Source of the DNA: Achromobacter xylosoxidans
Lineage (GTDB): Bacteria; Pseudomonadota; Gammaproteobacteria; Burkholderiales; Burkholderiaceae_B
Length of the DNA: 64,000 nt
Reading direction: 5' to 3'
NCBI RefSeq assembly: GCF_002192695.1
Contig: NZ_MTLG01000122.1
Location: 172,533-236,532, forward strand
The translations under genes were made by a program, and so were the position numbers. Below the pieces are notes generated by a model that ran no database searches, was not told the DNA's origin, and saw nothing but the letters and a program-made list of their open reading frames with translations. Of this stretch, positions 33,318 to 42,290 are shown one piece after another; position 1 is the first letter of the stretch, and the number at the start of each line of letters is the position of its first letter.

Positions 33318-35074
33318 GCGGCTGCCTGCGCCGAAGCGGCTGGTACGCCCGCAGCCGGCACGCGCGCCGCGGCCTTGCCGGTAGCTGCGATGCTCTGGCC
33401 CGCGATGTAGCCGAAGGTCAGCGCCGGCCCCAGAGTGATGCCCGCGCCCGGGTAGTTGCCTCCCATGATGCTGCAGGCATCGTTGCCCACGGCATACAGG
33501 CCGGGTATGACGTCTCCGGTTTCGCTCAGCGCGCGGCCCTGGCCATCGACCTTCAGGCCGGCAAAGGTGCCGATGTCGCCGATCATGACCTTGATCGCGT
33601 AATACGGCCCCCGCACGATAGGCGCCACGCAGGGATTGGGACCGTGCATCGCGTCGCCCTGATAGCGGTTGTAGGCCTTGCTGCCCTTGCCGAACTGCGG
33701 ATCACGTCCCAGCGCGGCCTCGCGGTTGTAGGCCTCGACCGTCTGGCGCAGGCTGCCGGCGTCGATGCCGGCTTTCCGCGCCAACTCCGCCACCGATGCG
33801 CCGCGCATCAGATAACCCGTATCCAGATAGCGCTTGATGGGCAACGGAAACGGCGCAACGCTGCCCAGGCCGTACTTGCGCAAGGCCTTGTGGTCGCAGA
33901 TCAACCAGGCGCAAGTCTCGCCCTGCCCCTCGCATGCTCGCACCATCTCCTGCACGAAGTCATGATACGAACTGCCTTCGTTGGTGAAGCGGCGGCCATT
34001 GCGCGTGACGGCGATGACACCCGGCTTGGCGCGGTCGATGAAGTGCGGCATGTAGCCCGGACTGCCGTCCTTGCGCGTCACCACGGACACCGGCACCCAT
34101 GCGGCGGCATTGGGCAAACCTGTGTTGACCTGGCCGCCCGCGCTCTCGGCCAGGCGCAGCCCGTCGCCGCTGTTGCCGGTGGGCGACGGCGAGTAGTGCT
34201 CCGTGCCGTTGGGCGCGTGCGCATACAACTGCTTGCGGCGTTCGATGTCGTACGGAAAGCCGCCGGAAGCCAGCACCACGGCGCGCGCGGCGCGCACGCG
34301 CACCGTCGCGCCATCGCGCTGCACCACCGCGCCGCGCACGGCGCCATCTTCGATGATGAGCGACCTGGCCGGCGCGTTCAACCACAGCGGCACGCCCAGC
34401 TTGAATGCGGAGGCAGCCAGCCGGCCCGCCAGCGCATTGCCGTTGGTCAGCGTCATGCCGCGCCCATGCTTGGCCACGTCCAGGAAATGCCGTGTCAGAC
34501 GCTTGGCCACGTACCAGGCCGAGGCCACCGAGCGCGTGGCGCGCATGAAGTGCACGATCTCCTTGCCCGAGCCCAGCATCATGCCGAACACGGTCAGCTC
34601 GGGCAGCGCGGGCGCCAGGTCCCTGACGTGGGCGCCGAGCTTGCGGCCATCGTAGGGCCGCGCCACCATCGAGCGTCCGCCCTGCTTGCCGCCGGGCGCT
34701 TCCGCGTGATAGTCGGGGAACACCAGCGGCATGTCGAACTGCACTTCGGTGTTCGACGTGAAGAAATCCACGGCGCGCGGACCCTGCTCCAGAAAGGCAT
34801 CCACGCGTTCGGCGTTGTAGCTGTCGCCGGCTTCGTGGCGCAAATAGGCGCGGCCTTCGTCCGGCGTCTCATGGATGCCCTGCACCTTGGCCAGCGACGT
34901 GCCCGGTATCCAGAGCCAGCCGCCCGAACGCGCGGTGGAGCCGCCGAAGCGCGGCTCTTTTTCAACGATAAGGACCTTCAGGCCGGCGCTGGCCGCGGTG
35001 ATTGCGGCAGCCATGCCCGACGCGCCCGACCCGACCACCAACACGTCGCAGTCGTATTGACGAGAATCTTCCAC
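33314..35074 (-). CDS. FAD-dependent oxidoreductase (fumarate reductase / ketosteroid dehydrogenase family)
   Basis: A 586-residue flavoprotein. The FAD-binding Rossmann motif VVGSGASGMAAAITAA is at residues 11-26, followed by EKEPRFGGSTARSGG; the C-terminal flavin segment GNYPGAGITLGPALTFGYIAG is near 545. This layout matches 3-ketosteroid delta-1-dehydrogenases and FAD fumarate-reductase-type dehydrogenases that add or remove double bonds next to a carbonyl. No heme-binding FMN domain is present. The tail after residue 565 is Ala/Pro-rich. It is the first gene of the operon, divergent from the IclR regulator. Confidence 0.9.
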   Translation of the reverse strand: MEDSRQYDCDVLVVGSGASGMAAAITAASAGLKVLIVEKEPRFGGSTARSGGWLWIPGTSLAKVQGIHETPDEGRAYLRHEAGDSYNAERVDAFLEQGPRAVDFFTSNTEVQFDMPLVFPDYHAEAPGGKQGGRSMVARPYDGRKLGAHVRDLAPALPELTVFGMMLGSGKEIVHFMRATRSVASAWYVAKRLTRHFLDVAKHGRGMTLTNGNALAGRLAASAFKLGVPLWLNAPARSLIIEDGAVRGAVVQRDGATVRVRAARAVVLASGGFPYDIERRKQLYAHAPNGTEHYSPSPTGNSGDGLRLAESAGGQVNTGLPNAAAWVPVSVVTRKDGSPGYMPHFIDRAKPGVIAVTRNGRRFTNEGSSYHDFVQEMVRACEGQGETCAWLICDHKALRKYGLGSVAPFPLPIKRYLDTGYLMRGASVAELARKAGIDAGSLRQTVEAYNREAALGRDPQFGKGSKAYNRYQGDAMHGPNPCVAPIVRGPYYAIKVMIGDIGTFAGLKVDGQGRALSETGDVIPGLYAVGNDACSIMGGNYPGAGITLGPALTFGYIAGQSIAATGKAAARVPAAGVPAASAQAAA

Positions 35075-35142
35075 GTTGTCTCCATACCCTTGGGGCGGCC
35101 GGCTCCCGATCGCGAAACCGGTGCGGCCTTCTTATTCGTTCG

Positions 35143-35171
35143 ACTGTAGATAAGGCATTTGATAATGTCAA
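35143..35171 (-). promoter_or_regulatory. Sigma70-type promoter of the catabolic operon
   Basis: On the minus strand TTGACA (35166-35171) and TACAGT (35143-35148) are 17 bases apart, about 70 bases before the FAD-dehydrogenase start. The -35 box lies within a TTGA-N5-TCAA inverted repeat (35159-35171), a possible regulator site. An AT-rich island in this GC-rich region supports the call. Confidence 0.6.
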
Positions 35172-35227
35172 TATGGTTCACGATTAGCGAAAGTACTAAC
35201 ATAGGCAACCTCATTCGATAAAAGAAA

Positions 35228-36076
35228 ATGGCCACCAGATCCAGCTCCGGCAAGCGCAATGCCGACGCCACTCCCGCCGCGCCGCCACGCAGGCGCGGCA
35301 TCCAGTCCATCGAAGTCGGCGGCAAGATCCTGTTGGCGCTGCTGGAACACTCGTCCTCGCTGCCGCTGGGCGCGCTGGCCAAGGCGGCCGGCATGTCGGG
35401 CGCCAATGCCCACGCCTATCTCGTCAGCTATGGGAATCTGGGCCTGGTCAGGCAGGACCCGAACACCGGCGAGTACGAATTGGGGCCGCTCGCGCTGCAG
35501 TTGGGACTGGCCGCGCTGCACCGGCTCGATCCCATCAAGATTGCCATCCCGATGACGCGCGAATTCGCCGAGAGAAGCGGGCAGACCGTCGCCATCGCGG
35601 TGCTGGGCAACCTGGGGCCGGTCATCGTGCACCTGCACGAATCCAACTACCCCATCCACGTCAACATGCGCACCGGCACGGTCATGTCGCTGACCAACAC
35701 GGCGACGGGCAAGGTGTTCGCGGCGCTGCTGCCGCCCAAGAAGATAGAAAGCCTGCTGCACGAGGACCATCTGCGCCTGGGCGCAGTGCCTTCATTGGGC
35801 CAGACCGAGAAGTTCGAACGCACCCTGCGCGAAGTCCGCCAATGCGGCGTGGCCCGCGCCGTGGGCGATCCCATCCCTGGCATCAATGGCCTGAGCGCAC
35901 CCGTGTTCGACTCGAATGGCAACGTCGTGCTGGCGATCACCGCAATCGGCGCGGTGGGCGTATTCGACGTGCGTTGGACCAGTCCGCTGATCGACGACAT
36001 CAAGCGTTGCGCCGACGCCATCTCGGCGGAACTGGGCTGGCAGAACCGCGATGCGCGCGCGACGCGACAGGGTTAG
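35228..36076 (+). CDS. IclR-family transcriptional regulator
   Basis: A 282-residue regulator with an N-terminal winged helix-turn-helix (about residues 22-85: SIEVGGKILLALLEHSSSLPLGALAKAAGMSG) and the C-terminal IclR effector domain, with the VMSLTNTATGKVFAALL and GINGLSAPVFDSNGNVVLAIT motifs. Its gene is divergent from the catabolic operon that starts at 35074, with a 153-bp shared region, so it most likely controls that operon in response to its substrate. The ribosome site is weak. Confidence 0.92.
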   Translation: MATRSSSGKRNADATPAAPPRRRGIQSIEVGGKILLALLEHSSSLPLGALAKAAGMSGANAHAYLVSYGNLGLVRQDPNTGEYELGPLALQLGLAALHRLDPIKIAIPMTREFAERSGQTVAIAVLGNLGPVIVHLHESNYPIHVNMRTGTVMSLTNTATGKVFAALLPPKKIESLLHEDHLRLGAVPSLGQTEKFERTLREVRQCGVARAVGDPIPGINGLSAPVFDSNGNVVLAITAIGAVGVFDVRWTSPLIDDIKRCADAISAELGWQNRDARATRQG

Positions 36077-36105
36077 GACCGGCAACGCAGAATCGCCACA
36101 CGGCA

Positions 36106-36143
36106 AAAGGCCGCTGCATGGATGCATCCGTGCAGCGGCCTTT
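36106..36143. terminator. Bidirectional terminator between iclR-type gene and dsbD
   Basis: AAAGGCCGCTGCA (36106-36118) and TGCAGCGGCCTTT (36131-36143) form a perfect 13-bp stem between two convergent genes, with short A and T tracts on the outer sides. Confidence 0.85.
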
Positions 36144-36181
36144 GTGTATTTGGAGTCAGCCTTGCGGCAAGGCTGCGATGC

Positions 36182-38071
36182 TCAACGCAGCAACACCTTG
36201 TCCAGCGATTCGGTGAAGCGCTTGGCATCCTGGAAGCCCACCACGCGAGCCTCGGGCAGCTCCTTTCCGCCCGGTTCGAAGAACATGATGCCCGGCGGGC
36301 CGAACAGGCGGAAACGCTTGAGCAACGCGCGGTCGTCGGCGTTGTTCGCGGTCACGTCGGCCTGCACCAACAGCATGCCCGACATGCGCTGCGCAACGCC
36401 CGGATCGGTAAAAGTGAAGCGCTCCATCTCGCGGCACGACACGCACCAGTCGGCGTAGAAATCCAACATTACCGGCTGGCGGCTTTGCGCGAGCAAGGCA
36501 TCCAGTTCGGCGCTATTGCGCACGCGCTGGAAATGCACTTCGCCGCTGCTCGCCGCCACGCCCGCGGGCGCATCGCCGCGCGCCGCCAGATGCGACAGCG
36601 GCTGCAGCACGTCGCGCCCGCCGCTGGCCGCGCCGATCAGCCAGGCCGCGGCCGCCAGCGCCAGCAACAGGCCCAGGCCCTTGCCGAACATGCGCGCCGC
36701 GCCCGCGCTTTGCGGCAAGGCATCGAAGGCCCGCAGCATCACCGCGGCAACCACGGCCAGGAAGGCCCAGCCCGTCATCTGCACCCAGGTCGGCACCACC
36801 GGTATCAGCATCCACCAAGCCGTGGCCAGCAACAGCATGCCGAACATGCGTTTCACGCCGTCCATCCAGGGCCCGGCCTTGGGCAGCAAGGCGCCCGACG
36901 ACGCGCCCACGATCAACAGCGGCACGCCCATGCCCCAGGCCATTGCGAACAGCGCCGATCCGCCCAACACCACGTCGCCGGTCTGCGAGATGTACAGCAG
37001 CGCACCCGCCAATGGCGCGGCCACGCAGGGGCCGACGATCAAGGCCGACAAGGCGCCCATCACCAGCGCGCCGGTGTAACGCCCGCCCGGGATGCGCGCC
37101 GAGCGTTGCGACAGCCAGCCCTGAATGCCTGCAGGCATCTGGAACGTGAAGGCGTCGAACATGGCCAGCGCCAGCACGGCCAGCAGGATGGCGAACAGGG
37201 TAAGGATCCACGGCGTCTGCAGCCAGGCGGCTAGCCCCGCTCCGCTCAACCCCGCAGCCACGCCCAGCGCGGTATAGACCACGGACATGCCCAGCACGTA
37301 GGTCGCGGCCAGTGCCAGGCCGCGGCCGCGCGAAGGCTTGGCCTGCGCCGCGCCGCCCACCACGATGGACGACAGGATGGGAATCATGGGCAGCACGCAG
37401 GGCGTGAAGGCCAGCAGCAAACCCAGCACCAGGAACACGCCCGCGGTCTTGACCCAGCCCAGTCCGCCCAAGGCGTCAGCCAGGCCGGTATCGCCGGCAT
37501 TGACCAGCGCGCCGAGACCGCTCGATGCGCCAGACGTGGCTGCCGGGATGCCTCCCGGTCCGGCCAGGGCATAGCCGCCAGCCACCGGAGTGAGCTTCAC
37601 GCTGCTGTCCATGGGCGGATAGCACAGCCCGGCATCCGCACAGCCCTGTGCGGTCAGCGTCAGGGTGAAGGGCTGTCCGCCCGCGGCCACCGGCACGCGT
37701 ATCGCCACGTCCTGGTGGAAGACTTCCATGTCCTTCTCGAAGGTCGGGTCGTACTTGACCTCGCCCTTGGGATAGACAGCTTCACCCAGCGTGGCGGCGC
37801 CGATGGGACTGATGGTGATGCCGAAGCGCTCGCGGTACATGTAGTAGCCGGGCGCAACGCGATAGCGCAGTTCCAGCGTTTCAGGCGCCACCATCTCGGC
37901 GCTGAACACGAAGGCCTTCTCGGGATCCAGGAACTCTGCCTCGGCGCGCGCAGCGGCTTGCCAGCCCAGCAACAGCAGCATCATGGCCAGCAAGGCCAAC
38001 CACTGCCTGAAGAAGGCGCGCGACGCGCGGGACTCGCGCCGAAGCGCGCCGAAACCGGCTAGTTGCAACAT
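36182..38071 (-). CDS. dsbD: Thiol:disulfide interchange protein DsbD
   Basis: A 629-residue inner-membrane reductase that carries electrons from cytoplasmic thioredoxin to periplasmic DsbC/DsbG and cytochrome c maturation. A signal segment precedes the Ig-like periplasmic domain with its cysteine pair (CADAGLCYPP), then eight membrane helices with the paired cysteines in FTPCVLPMIP and GPCVAAPLAG, and a C-terminal thioredoxin-like domain with the CVSC active site in YADWCVSCREMERFTF (about residue 543). It is coupled to cutA upstream (one-base overlap, TGATG). Confidence 0.96.
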   Translation of the reverse strand: MLQLAGFGALRRESRASRAFFRQWLALLAMMLLLLGWQAAARAEAEFLDPEKAFVFSAEMVAPETLELRYRVAPGYYMYRERFGITISPIGAATLGEAVYPKGEVKYDPTFEKDMEVFHQDVAIRVPVAAGGQPFTLTLTAQGCADAGLCYPPMDSSVKLTPVAGGYALAGPGGIPAATSGASSGLGALVNAGDTGLADALGGLGWVKTAGVFLVLGLLLAFTPCVLPMIPILSSIVVGGAAQAKPSRGRGLALAATYVLGMSVVYTALGVAAGLSGAGLAAWLQTPWILTLFAILLAVLALAMFDAFTFQMPAGIQGWLSQRSARIPGGRYTGALVMGALSALIVGPCVAAPLAGALLYISQTGDVVLGGSALFAMAWGMGVPLLIVGASSGALLPKAGPWMDGVKRMFGMLLLATAWWMLIPVVPTWVQMTGWAFLAVVAAVMLRAFDALPQSAGAARMFGKGLGLLLALAAAAWLIGAASGGRDVLQPLSHLAARGDAPAGVAASSGEVHFQRVRNSAELDALLAQSRQPVMLDFYADWCVSCREMERFTFTDPGVAQRMSGMLLVQADVTANNADDRALLKRFRLFGPPGIMFFEPGGKELPEARVVGFQDAKRFTESLDKVLLR

Positions 38072-38418
38072 CAGTCTCTCTTGTTCTGCGTGACGGCCGT
38101 CTGCTCACGCACCCAGTCCAGATAGGGCGCCGCGCCGCCGATGACGGGCAGCACGATGATCTCGGGCACATCGTAGGGATGCATCTGCGCCAGGGCCTGC
38201 ACTACAGCCTGGTGGCGCGCGTATGTGGTCTTGATGTGAATGGGGATTTCCTCCGCCCCTTCGACTTCTCCTTTCCACATGTAGATGGACAGGCCCGGCG
38301 CGCCAAGGTTCACGCACGCGGCCAGGCCGTCTTCAACCAGGACATGCGCAATCCGCTTGGCCAGCAGCAGGTCGGGCGCATTGCTGATGACCAGCACAAC
38401 GTCGTCATCTCGCAACAT
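38071..38418 (-). CDS. cutA: CutA1 divalent-ion tolerance protein
   Basis: A 115-residue trimeric cytosolic protein of the CutA1 family, linked to copper tolerance though its exact role is unclear. The start MLRDDDVVLVISNAP follows GAGGAG; a longer upstream frame has no family similarity. The motifs LVEDGLAACVNL, SIYMWKGEVE, KTTYARHQAV and HPYDVPEIIVLPVIGG are conserved. It sits directly before dsbD, a pairing also seen in enterobacteria. Confidence 0.94.
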   Translation of the reverse strand: MLRDDDVVLVISNAPDLLLAKRIAHVLVEDGLAACVNLGAPGLSIYMWKGEVEGAEEIPIHIKTTYARHQAVVQALAQMHPYDVPEIIVLPVIGGAAPYLDWVREQTAVTQNKRD

Positions 38419-38540
38419 GGAGGCTCCTCGGAATACCCGTATGGGATGTAACTCGGGGTATTTTATCGGTATTGCGGCCATCGCCCGGATCCGCCGGACT
38501 TGAACGCGCCGCCATGCAACCCGCTCCCACCGAGGCACGC

Positions 38541-38978
38541 ATGTCCGACAACTGCCTGTTCTGCCGCATCGCCCGCCACGAAATCCCCGCGCACGTGGTG
38601 CACGAGGACGAACGCCTGCTGGCCTTTCTCGATATCCACCCGGTGCGCCCCGGGCACGTGCTCATCATCCCCAAGCAGCACTATCCCTATTACGAGGACA
38701 TGCCGGCCGACCTGGCGGGCAGCATTCTCAACCTGGGCCAGAAGCTCGGCCGCCACATGAAGCGCCTGTACGACGTGGAGCGCGTGGGCTTCGCCTTCAC
38801 GGGCATCCACGTGGCGCATGCGCACGCCCACGTCATCCCCATGCATCATCCGCAGGACGTCACGTCCACCCAGTACATCGAGCAGCAAGACCTGACTTTC
38901 AAGATGCCGCCTCAGCCCGCCGCCGAAGCGCTGGCCGCGACCGCCGCGCAATTGCGGGGCGAACTGCACGCCTCGTAA
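38541..38978 (+). CDS. HIT family (histidine triad) hydrolase
   Basis: A 145-residue nucleotide-binding protein of the HIT superfamily. It starts CLFCRIARHEIPAHVV and has the catalytic histidine triad in HVAHAHAHVIPMHHP (about residues 93-107). Such proteins hydrolyse AMP-linked substrates or dinucleotide polyphosphates. GAGG lies 5 bases before the chosen ATG at 38541; an ATG nine codons earlier (38514) is possible. Confidence 0.9.
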   Translation: MSDNCLFCRIARHEIPAHVVHEDERLLAFLDIHPVRPGHVLIIPKQHYPYYEDMPADLAGSILNLGQKLGRHMKRLYDVERVGFAFTGIHVAHAHAHVIPMHHPQDVTSTQYIEQQDLTFKMPPQPAAEALAATAAQLRGELHAS

Positions 38979-38994
38979 CGCGGCGCGGGCGCGC

Positions 38995-39030
38995 AAAAAA
39001 ACAAGGGCGGGTCCGAAGACCCGCCCTTGT
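38995..39030. terminator. Terminator at the end of the alpha ribosomal operon
   Basis: ACAAGGGCGGGTC and GACCCGCCCTTGT form a 13-bp stem with loop CGAA. On the minus strand it is followed by seven T residues just after rplQ; it may also stop the convergent HIT gene. Confidence 0.92.
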
Positions 39031-39050
39031 CGCTTATCGAGCTACCGAAA

Positions 39051-39443
39051 TTACTCGGCGCTGCCCTCAGCGGCTTCATCGACTTCCGGACGGTCAACCA
39101 GTTCCATGAAAGCCATGGGAGCGTTGTCGCCTTGACGGAAGCCCATCTTCAGCACGCGGGTGTAGCCGCCGTTACGGGCCGCGTAGCGCGGGCCGATTTC
39201 GGCGAACAGCTTCACCACCGCGTCGCGATCACGCAGACGGGCAAATGCCAGACGCTTGTTCGCGAGCGTGGGCTCTTTGCCCAGCGTGATCAGGGGTTCG
39301 ATGACGCGGCGCAATTCTTTCGCCTTCGGCAGCGTGGTCTTGATGGCTTCGTGGGTGATCAACGAAACGGCCATGTTGCGGAACATGGCAAGACGGTGAC
39401 TGCTGGTGCGGTTGAGCTTACGCAAGCCATTACCGTGACGCAT
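39051..39443 (-). CDS. rplQ: 50S ribosomal protein L17
   Basis: A 130-residue large-subunit protein near the exit tunnel. The N-terminus MRHGNGLRKLNRTSSHR and the segment LITHEAIKTTLPKAKELRRVIEPLIT are diagnostic. A short acidic tail (VDEAAEGSAE) extends the core. It is the last gene of the alpha operon, after rpoA, and is followed by a strong terminator. Confidence 0.97.
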   Translation of the reverse strand: MRHGNGLRKLNRTSSHRLAMFRNMAVSLITHEAIKTTLPKAKELRRVIEPLITLGKEPTLANKRLAFARLRDRDAVVKLFAEIGPRYAARNGGYTRVLKMGFRQGDNAPMAFMELVDRPEVDEAAEGSAE

Positions 39444-39593
39444 GATAAGTTTCCTTTGAATCTAAAGATGGCGTCAGCCATCGGGTTGCCGGCTCTTCTA
39501 TCAACCTGCAATCAGGCCGCGGTCCGGTAGAAAACGGTGCATTTTACGACGGTTTCGCAAACTATCCGGCGCAAGGCCGGCTGCTTGCGGGAA

Positions 39594-39613
39594 CCGCCCC
39601 TTTTCAGGGGCGG
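39594..39613 (-). promoter_or_regulatory. Hairpin between rpoA and rplQ
   Basis: CCGCCCC and GGGGCGG pair around TTTTCA in the 184-bp gap after rpoA. Without a T tract it is more likely an mRNA processing or stability element than a terminator. Confidence 0.35.
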
Positions 39614-39627
39614 CACCCTGTCAAGAC

Positions 39628-40614
39628 TTAGGGACGCTCCAGGCCCAGGGGGGGCCAGTTTTCGAGCTTCATGCCCAGCGTCAGGCCGCGTGCGGCCAGG
39701 ACTTCCTTGATCTCGTTGAGCGACTTGCGACCCAGGTTCGGGGTCTTGAGCAGCTCGTTTTCGGTACGCTGGATCAGGTCGCCGATGTAGTAGATGTTTT
39801 CGGCCTTCAGGCAGTTGGCCGAACGCACGGTCAGCTCCAGGTCGTCGACCGGGCGCAGCAGCACCGGATCGATCTGCGGCGTGCCGCGGACCGGGGCTTC
39901 GTACGAATCGCCAGCGCCTTCCAGGGCGGCGAAGACCGAGATCTGGTCCATCAGGATGCGGGCCGACTGGCGCACCGCTTCCTCGGGCGAGATCACGCCG
40001 TTGGTTTCGATGTCCAGGACCAGCTTGTCCAGGTCGGTGCGCTGTTCCACGCGGGCGCTTTCAACGGCGTAGCTCACGCGGCGGACCGGGCTGAACGAGG
40101 CGTCCAGAACGATGCGGCCGATGGTGTGAGTGCGGTCTTCCGACAGCGCGCGCACGTTGCCCGGCACGTAGCCGCGGCCCTTTTCGACCTTGATCTGCAT
40201 TTCCAGCTTGCCTGCGTCCGTCAGGTTGCAGATGGCATGGCCGGGGTTGATGATCTCGACGTCATGCGGCAGCTCGATGTCGCTGGCCAGCACGGTGCCC
40301 GCGCCGGTCTTGCGCAGAACCAGGGTCACTTCGTCGCGATTGTGCAGCTTGAAGACCACGCCCTTCAGGTTCAGCAGGATGTCGACGACATCTTCGCGAA
40401 CGCCCGGGATGGTCGAGTATTCGTGCACCACGCCCGTCATCTGGACTTCGGTCGGCGCGTAGCCGGTCATCGAAGACAGCAGGATGCGGCGCAGGGCGTT
40501 GCCCAGCGTGTGACCGTAGCCACGCTCGAACGGCTCCATCACGATCTTGGCATGGTGCGTGCCGACCGGTTCGACTTCAATGGAGCGCGGCTTCAGGAAA
40601 CCTTGAGTGGACAT
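39628..40614 (-). CDS. rpoA: RNA polymerase alpha subunit
   Basis: The 328-residue alpha subunit, which nucleates RNA polymerase assembly and contacts activators and UP elements. The N-terminal dimerisation domain shows MEPFERGYGHTLGNALRRILLSS; the C-terminal domain has LTVRSANCLKAENIYYIGDL and NLGRKSLNEIKEVL, which bind promoter DNA. It lies between rpsD and rplQ, as in other proteobacteria. Confidence 0.98.
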   Translation of the reverse strand: MSTQGFLKPRSIEVEPVGTHHAKIVMEPFERGYGHTLGNALRRILLSSMTGYAPTEVQMTGVVHEYSTIPGVREDVVDILLNLKGVVFKLHNRDEVTLVLRKTGAGTVLASDIELPHDVEIINPGHAICNLTDAGKLEMQIKVEKGRGYVPGNVRALSEDRTHTIGRIVLDASFSPVRRVSYAVESARVEQRTDLDKLVLDIETNGVISPEEAVRQSARILMDQISVFAALEGAGDSYEAPVRGTPQIDPVLLRPVDDLELTVRSANCLKAENIYYIGDLIQRTENELLKTPNLGRKSLNEIKEVLAARGLTLGMKLENWPPLGLERP

Positions 40615-40725
40615 TTACTGTGTTCCTTTTCAATACCCTCGGCTCGTTACACCGATAAGGCTGATGGACAGGGTGAAACTTGAAACGCGGACGGCGCGAA
40701 AAACACCGGCCGATACTTACCGCAA

Positions 40726-40757
40726 AGCCCGCTCCGCCAAAAAGCGGAAAGCGGGCT
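40726..40757 (-). promoter_or_regulatory. Nested hairpin between rpsD and rpoA
   Basis: AGCCCGCT (40726-40733) pairs with AGCGGGCT (40750-40757), with an inner CCGC/GCGG stem. It sits in the 215-bp gap between rpsD and rpoA and could attenuate, stabilise or process the transcript. Confidence 0.4.
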
Positions 40758-40829
40758 GCTGCGGGACGTGCAAACGGGTCGCGAGACCAGCTCGCCGGCG
40801 CACTGCGAAGGTAGCGCCGGCAGGCCTGA

Positions 40830-41453
40830 TTAACGCGAGTACAGTTCGACGACCATCGATTCGTTGATGTCGCGAGCGACGTCAGCGCGATCGGGGGCCG
40901 ACTTGAACGTACCGGTCAACTTGGTCGTGTCGACTTCCACCCACTGGGGGATGCCGATGCTGGTGGCCAGGTCGAGCGATTCCTTGATGCGGCCTTGCTT
41001 CTTGGCCTTTTCGCGGACCGACACGACGTCGCCAGCCTTGACCAGCATCGAAGCGATGTCAGCCGTGTGGCCGTTCAGTTCGATGGCGCGGTGGCTCACC
41101 AGCTGGCGAGCTTCGGCGCGCGTCGAGCCGAAGCCCATGCGGTAGACGACGTTGTCCAGGCGCGATTCCAGCAACTGGATCAGCGTTTCGCCGGTGTTGC
41201 CACGGCGACGCTCGGCTTCAGCGAAGTACTTGCGGAATTGCTTTTCCAGCACGCCGTACATGCGCTTGAGCTTTTGCTTTTCGCGCAGCTGCAGGCCGTA
41301 GTCGGAAGTGCGGGCACCCGAAGTGCGGCCGTGTTGGCCAGGCTTGGAATCCAGCTTGCACTTGGAATCCAGCGAGCGGCGGGCGCTCTTCAGGAACAGG
41401 TCAGTACCCTCGCGGCGCGAGAGCTTGCATTTGGGTCCAATATAACGTGCCAT
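40830..41453 (-). CDS. rpsD: 30S ribosomal protein S4
   Basis: A 207-residue primary 16S rRNA-binding protein that nucleates 30S assembly. It begins MARYIGPKCKLSRREGTDLF and has an S4 RNA-binding domain (RLDNVVYRMGFGSTRAEARQ, about residues 96-115). In E. coli it represses the alpha operon. The gap of 215 bp to rpoA is larger than the other spacings in the cluster. Confidence 0.97.
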   Translation of the reverse strand: MARYIGPKCKLSRREGTDLFLKSARRSLDSKCKLDSKPGQHGRTSGARTSDYGLQLREKQKLKRMYGVLEKQFRKYFAEAERRRGNTGETLIQLLESRLDNVVYRMGFGSTRAEARQLVSHRAIELNGHTADIASMLVKAGDVVSVREKAKKQGRIKESLDLATSIGIPQWVEVDTTKLTGTFKSAPDRADVARDINESMVVELYSR

Positions 41454-41464
41454 GTGGATTCCCT

Positions 41465-41866
41465 TTAGATACGACGACGCTTCGGCGGACGGCAGCCGTT
41501 GTGCGGAACGGGCGTGATGTCGGCGATGGACGAAATCTTGATGCCCAGCGCGTTCAGAGCGCGGACCGACGATTCGCGGCCAGGACCGGGGCCCTTGATA
41601 CGCACTTCCAGCGTCTTGATGCCGTACTCCAGCGCGACGCGGCCAGCCGTTTCAGCAGCGACCTGCGCGGCGAACGGGGTCGACTTGCGCGAGCCCTTGA
41701 AACCAGCACCGCCCGACGTGGCCCACGACAGCGCGTTGCCCTGACGATCGGTGATGGTGATGATGGTGTTGTTGAACGAAGCGTGAACGTGCGCGATGCC
41801 GTCCGAGACGTTCTTCTTGACCTTTTTGCGCACGCGCGAAGCGCCGCTGGTGGAAGCTTTCGCCAT
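41465..41866 (-). CDS. rpsK: 30S ribosomal protein S11
   Basis: A 133-residue protein of the 30S platform near the E site and the Shine-Dalgarno helix. The segments AHVHASFNNTIITITDRQGN and the basic C-terminus DITPVPHNGCRPPKRRRI are conserved. It lies between rpsM and rpsD in the alpha operon. Confidence 0.97.
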   Translation of the reverse strand: MAKASTSGASRVRKKVKKNVSDGIAHVHASFNNTIITITDRQGNALSWATSGGAGFKGSRKSTPFAAQVAAETAGRVALEYGIKTLEVRIKGPGPGRESSVRALNALGIKISSIADITPVPHNGCRPPKRRRI

Positions 41867-41881
41867 AATCCAGTTCCTCGA

Positions 41882-42247
41882 TTATTTCTTCAGGGACGCA
41901 GCAGCACGACGCGGGCCCTTGCGGGTCCGGGCGTTGGTGCGAGTGCGCTGGCCGCGCACGGGCAAACCGCGCTTGTGACGCATACCGCGGTAGGTTCCCA
42001 GGTCGATCAAACGCTTGATCGAGAGCTGTACTTCACGACGCAGGTCGCCTTCAACCGTGAACAGACCAACATGTTCGCGGACGCGTTCCAATTCAGCGTC
42101 GTTCAGATCCTTGACCTTCTTGTCAAAGGGTACGTTTGCCGCTTCGCAAATCTTGCGAGCGCGCGTACGACCGATGCCAAAAATGGCGGTCAGTCCGATC
42201 TCGGCGTGCTGTTGCGGCGGGATGTTAATGCCAGCAATACGGGCCAT
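41882..42247 (-). CDS. rpsM: 30S ribosomal protein S13
   Basis: A 121-residue protein of the 30S head that bridges to the 50S subunit and contacts P-site tRNA. MARIAGINIPPQQHAEIGLT and the RGMRHKRGLPVRGQRTRTNA stretch are diagnostic; the basic tail (KGPRRAAASLKK) reaches the tRNA. It opens the alpha operon after rpmJ. Confidence 0.97.
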   Translation of the reverse strand: MARIAGINIPPQQHAEIGLTAIFGIGRTRARKICEAANVPFDKKVKDLNDAELERVREHVGLFTVEGDLRREVQLSIKRLIDLGTYRGMRHKRGLPVRGQRTRTNARTRKGPRRAAASLKK

Positions 42248-42290
42248 GACTATTCCTTGAATAAATCTGTTGCGTAGTCGCTAACCCGAG

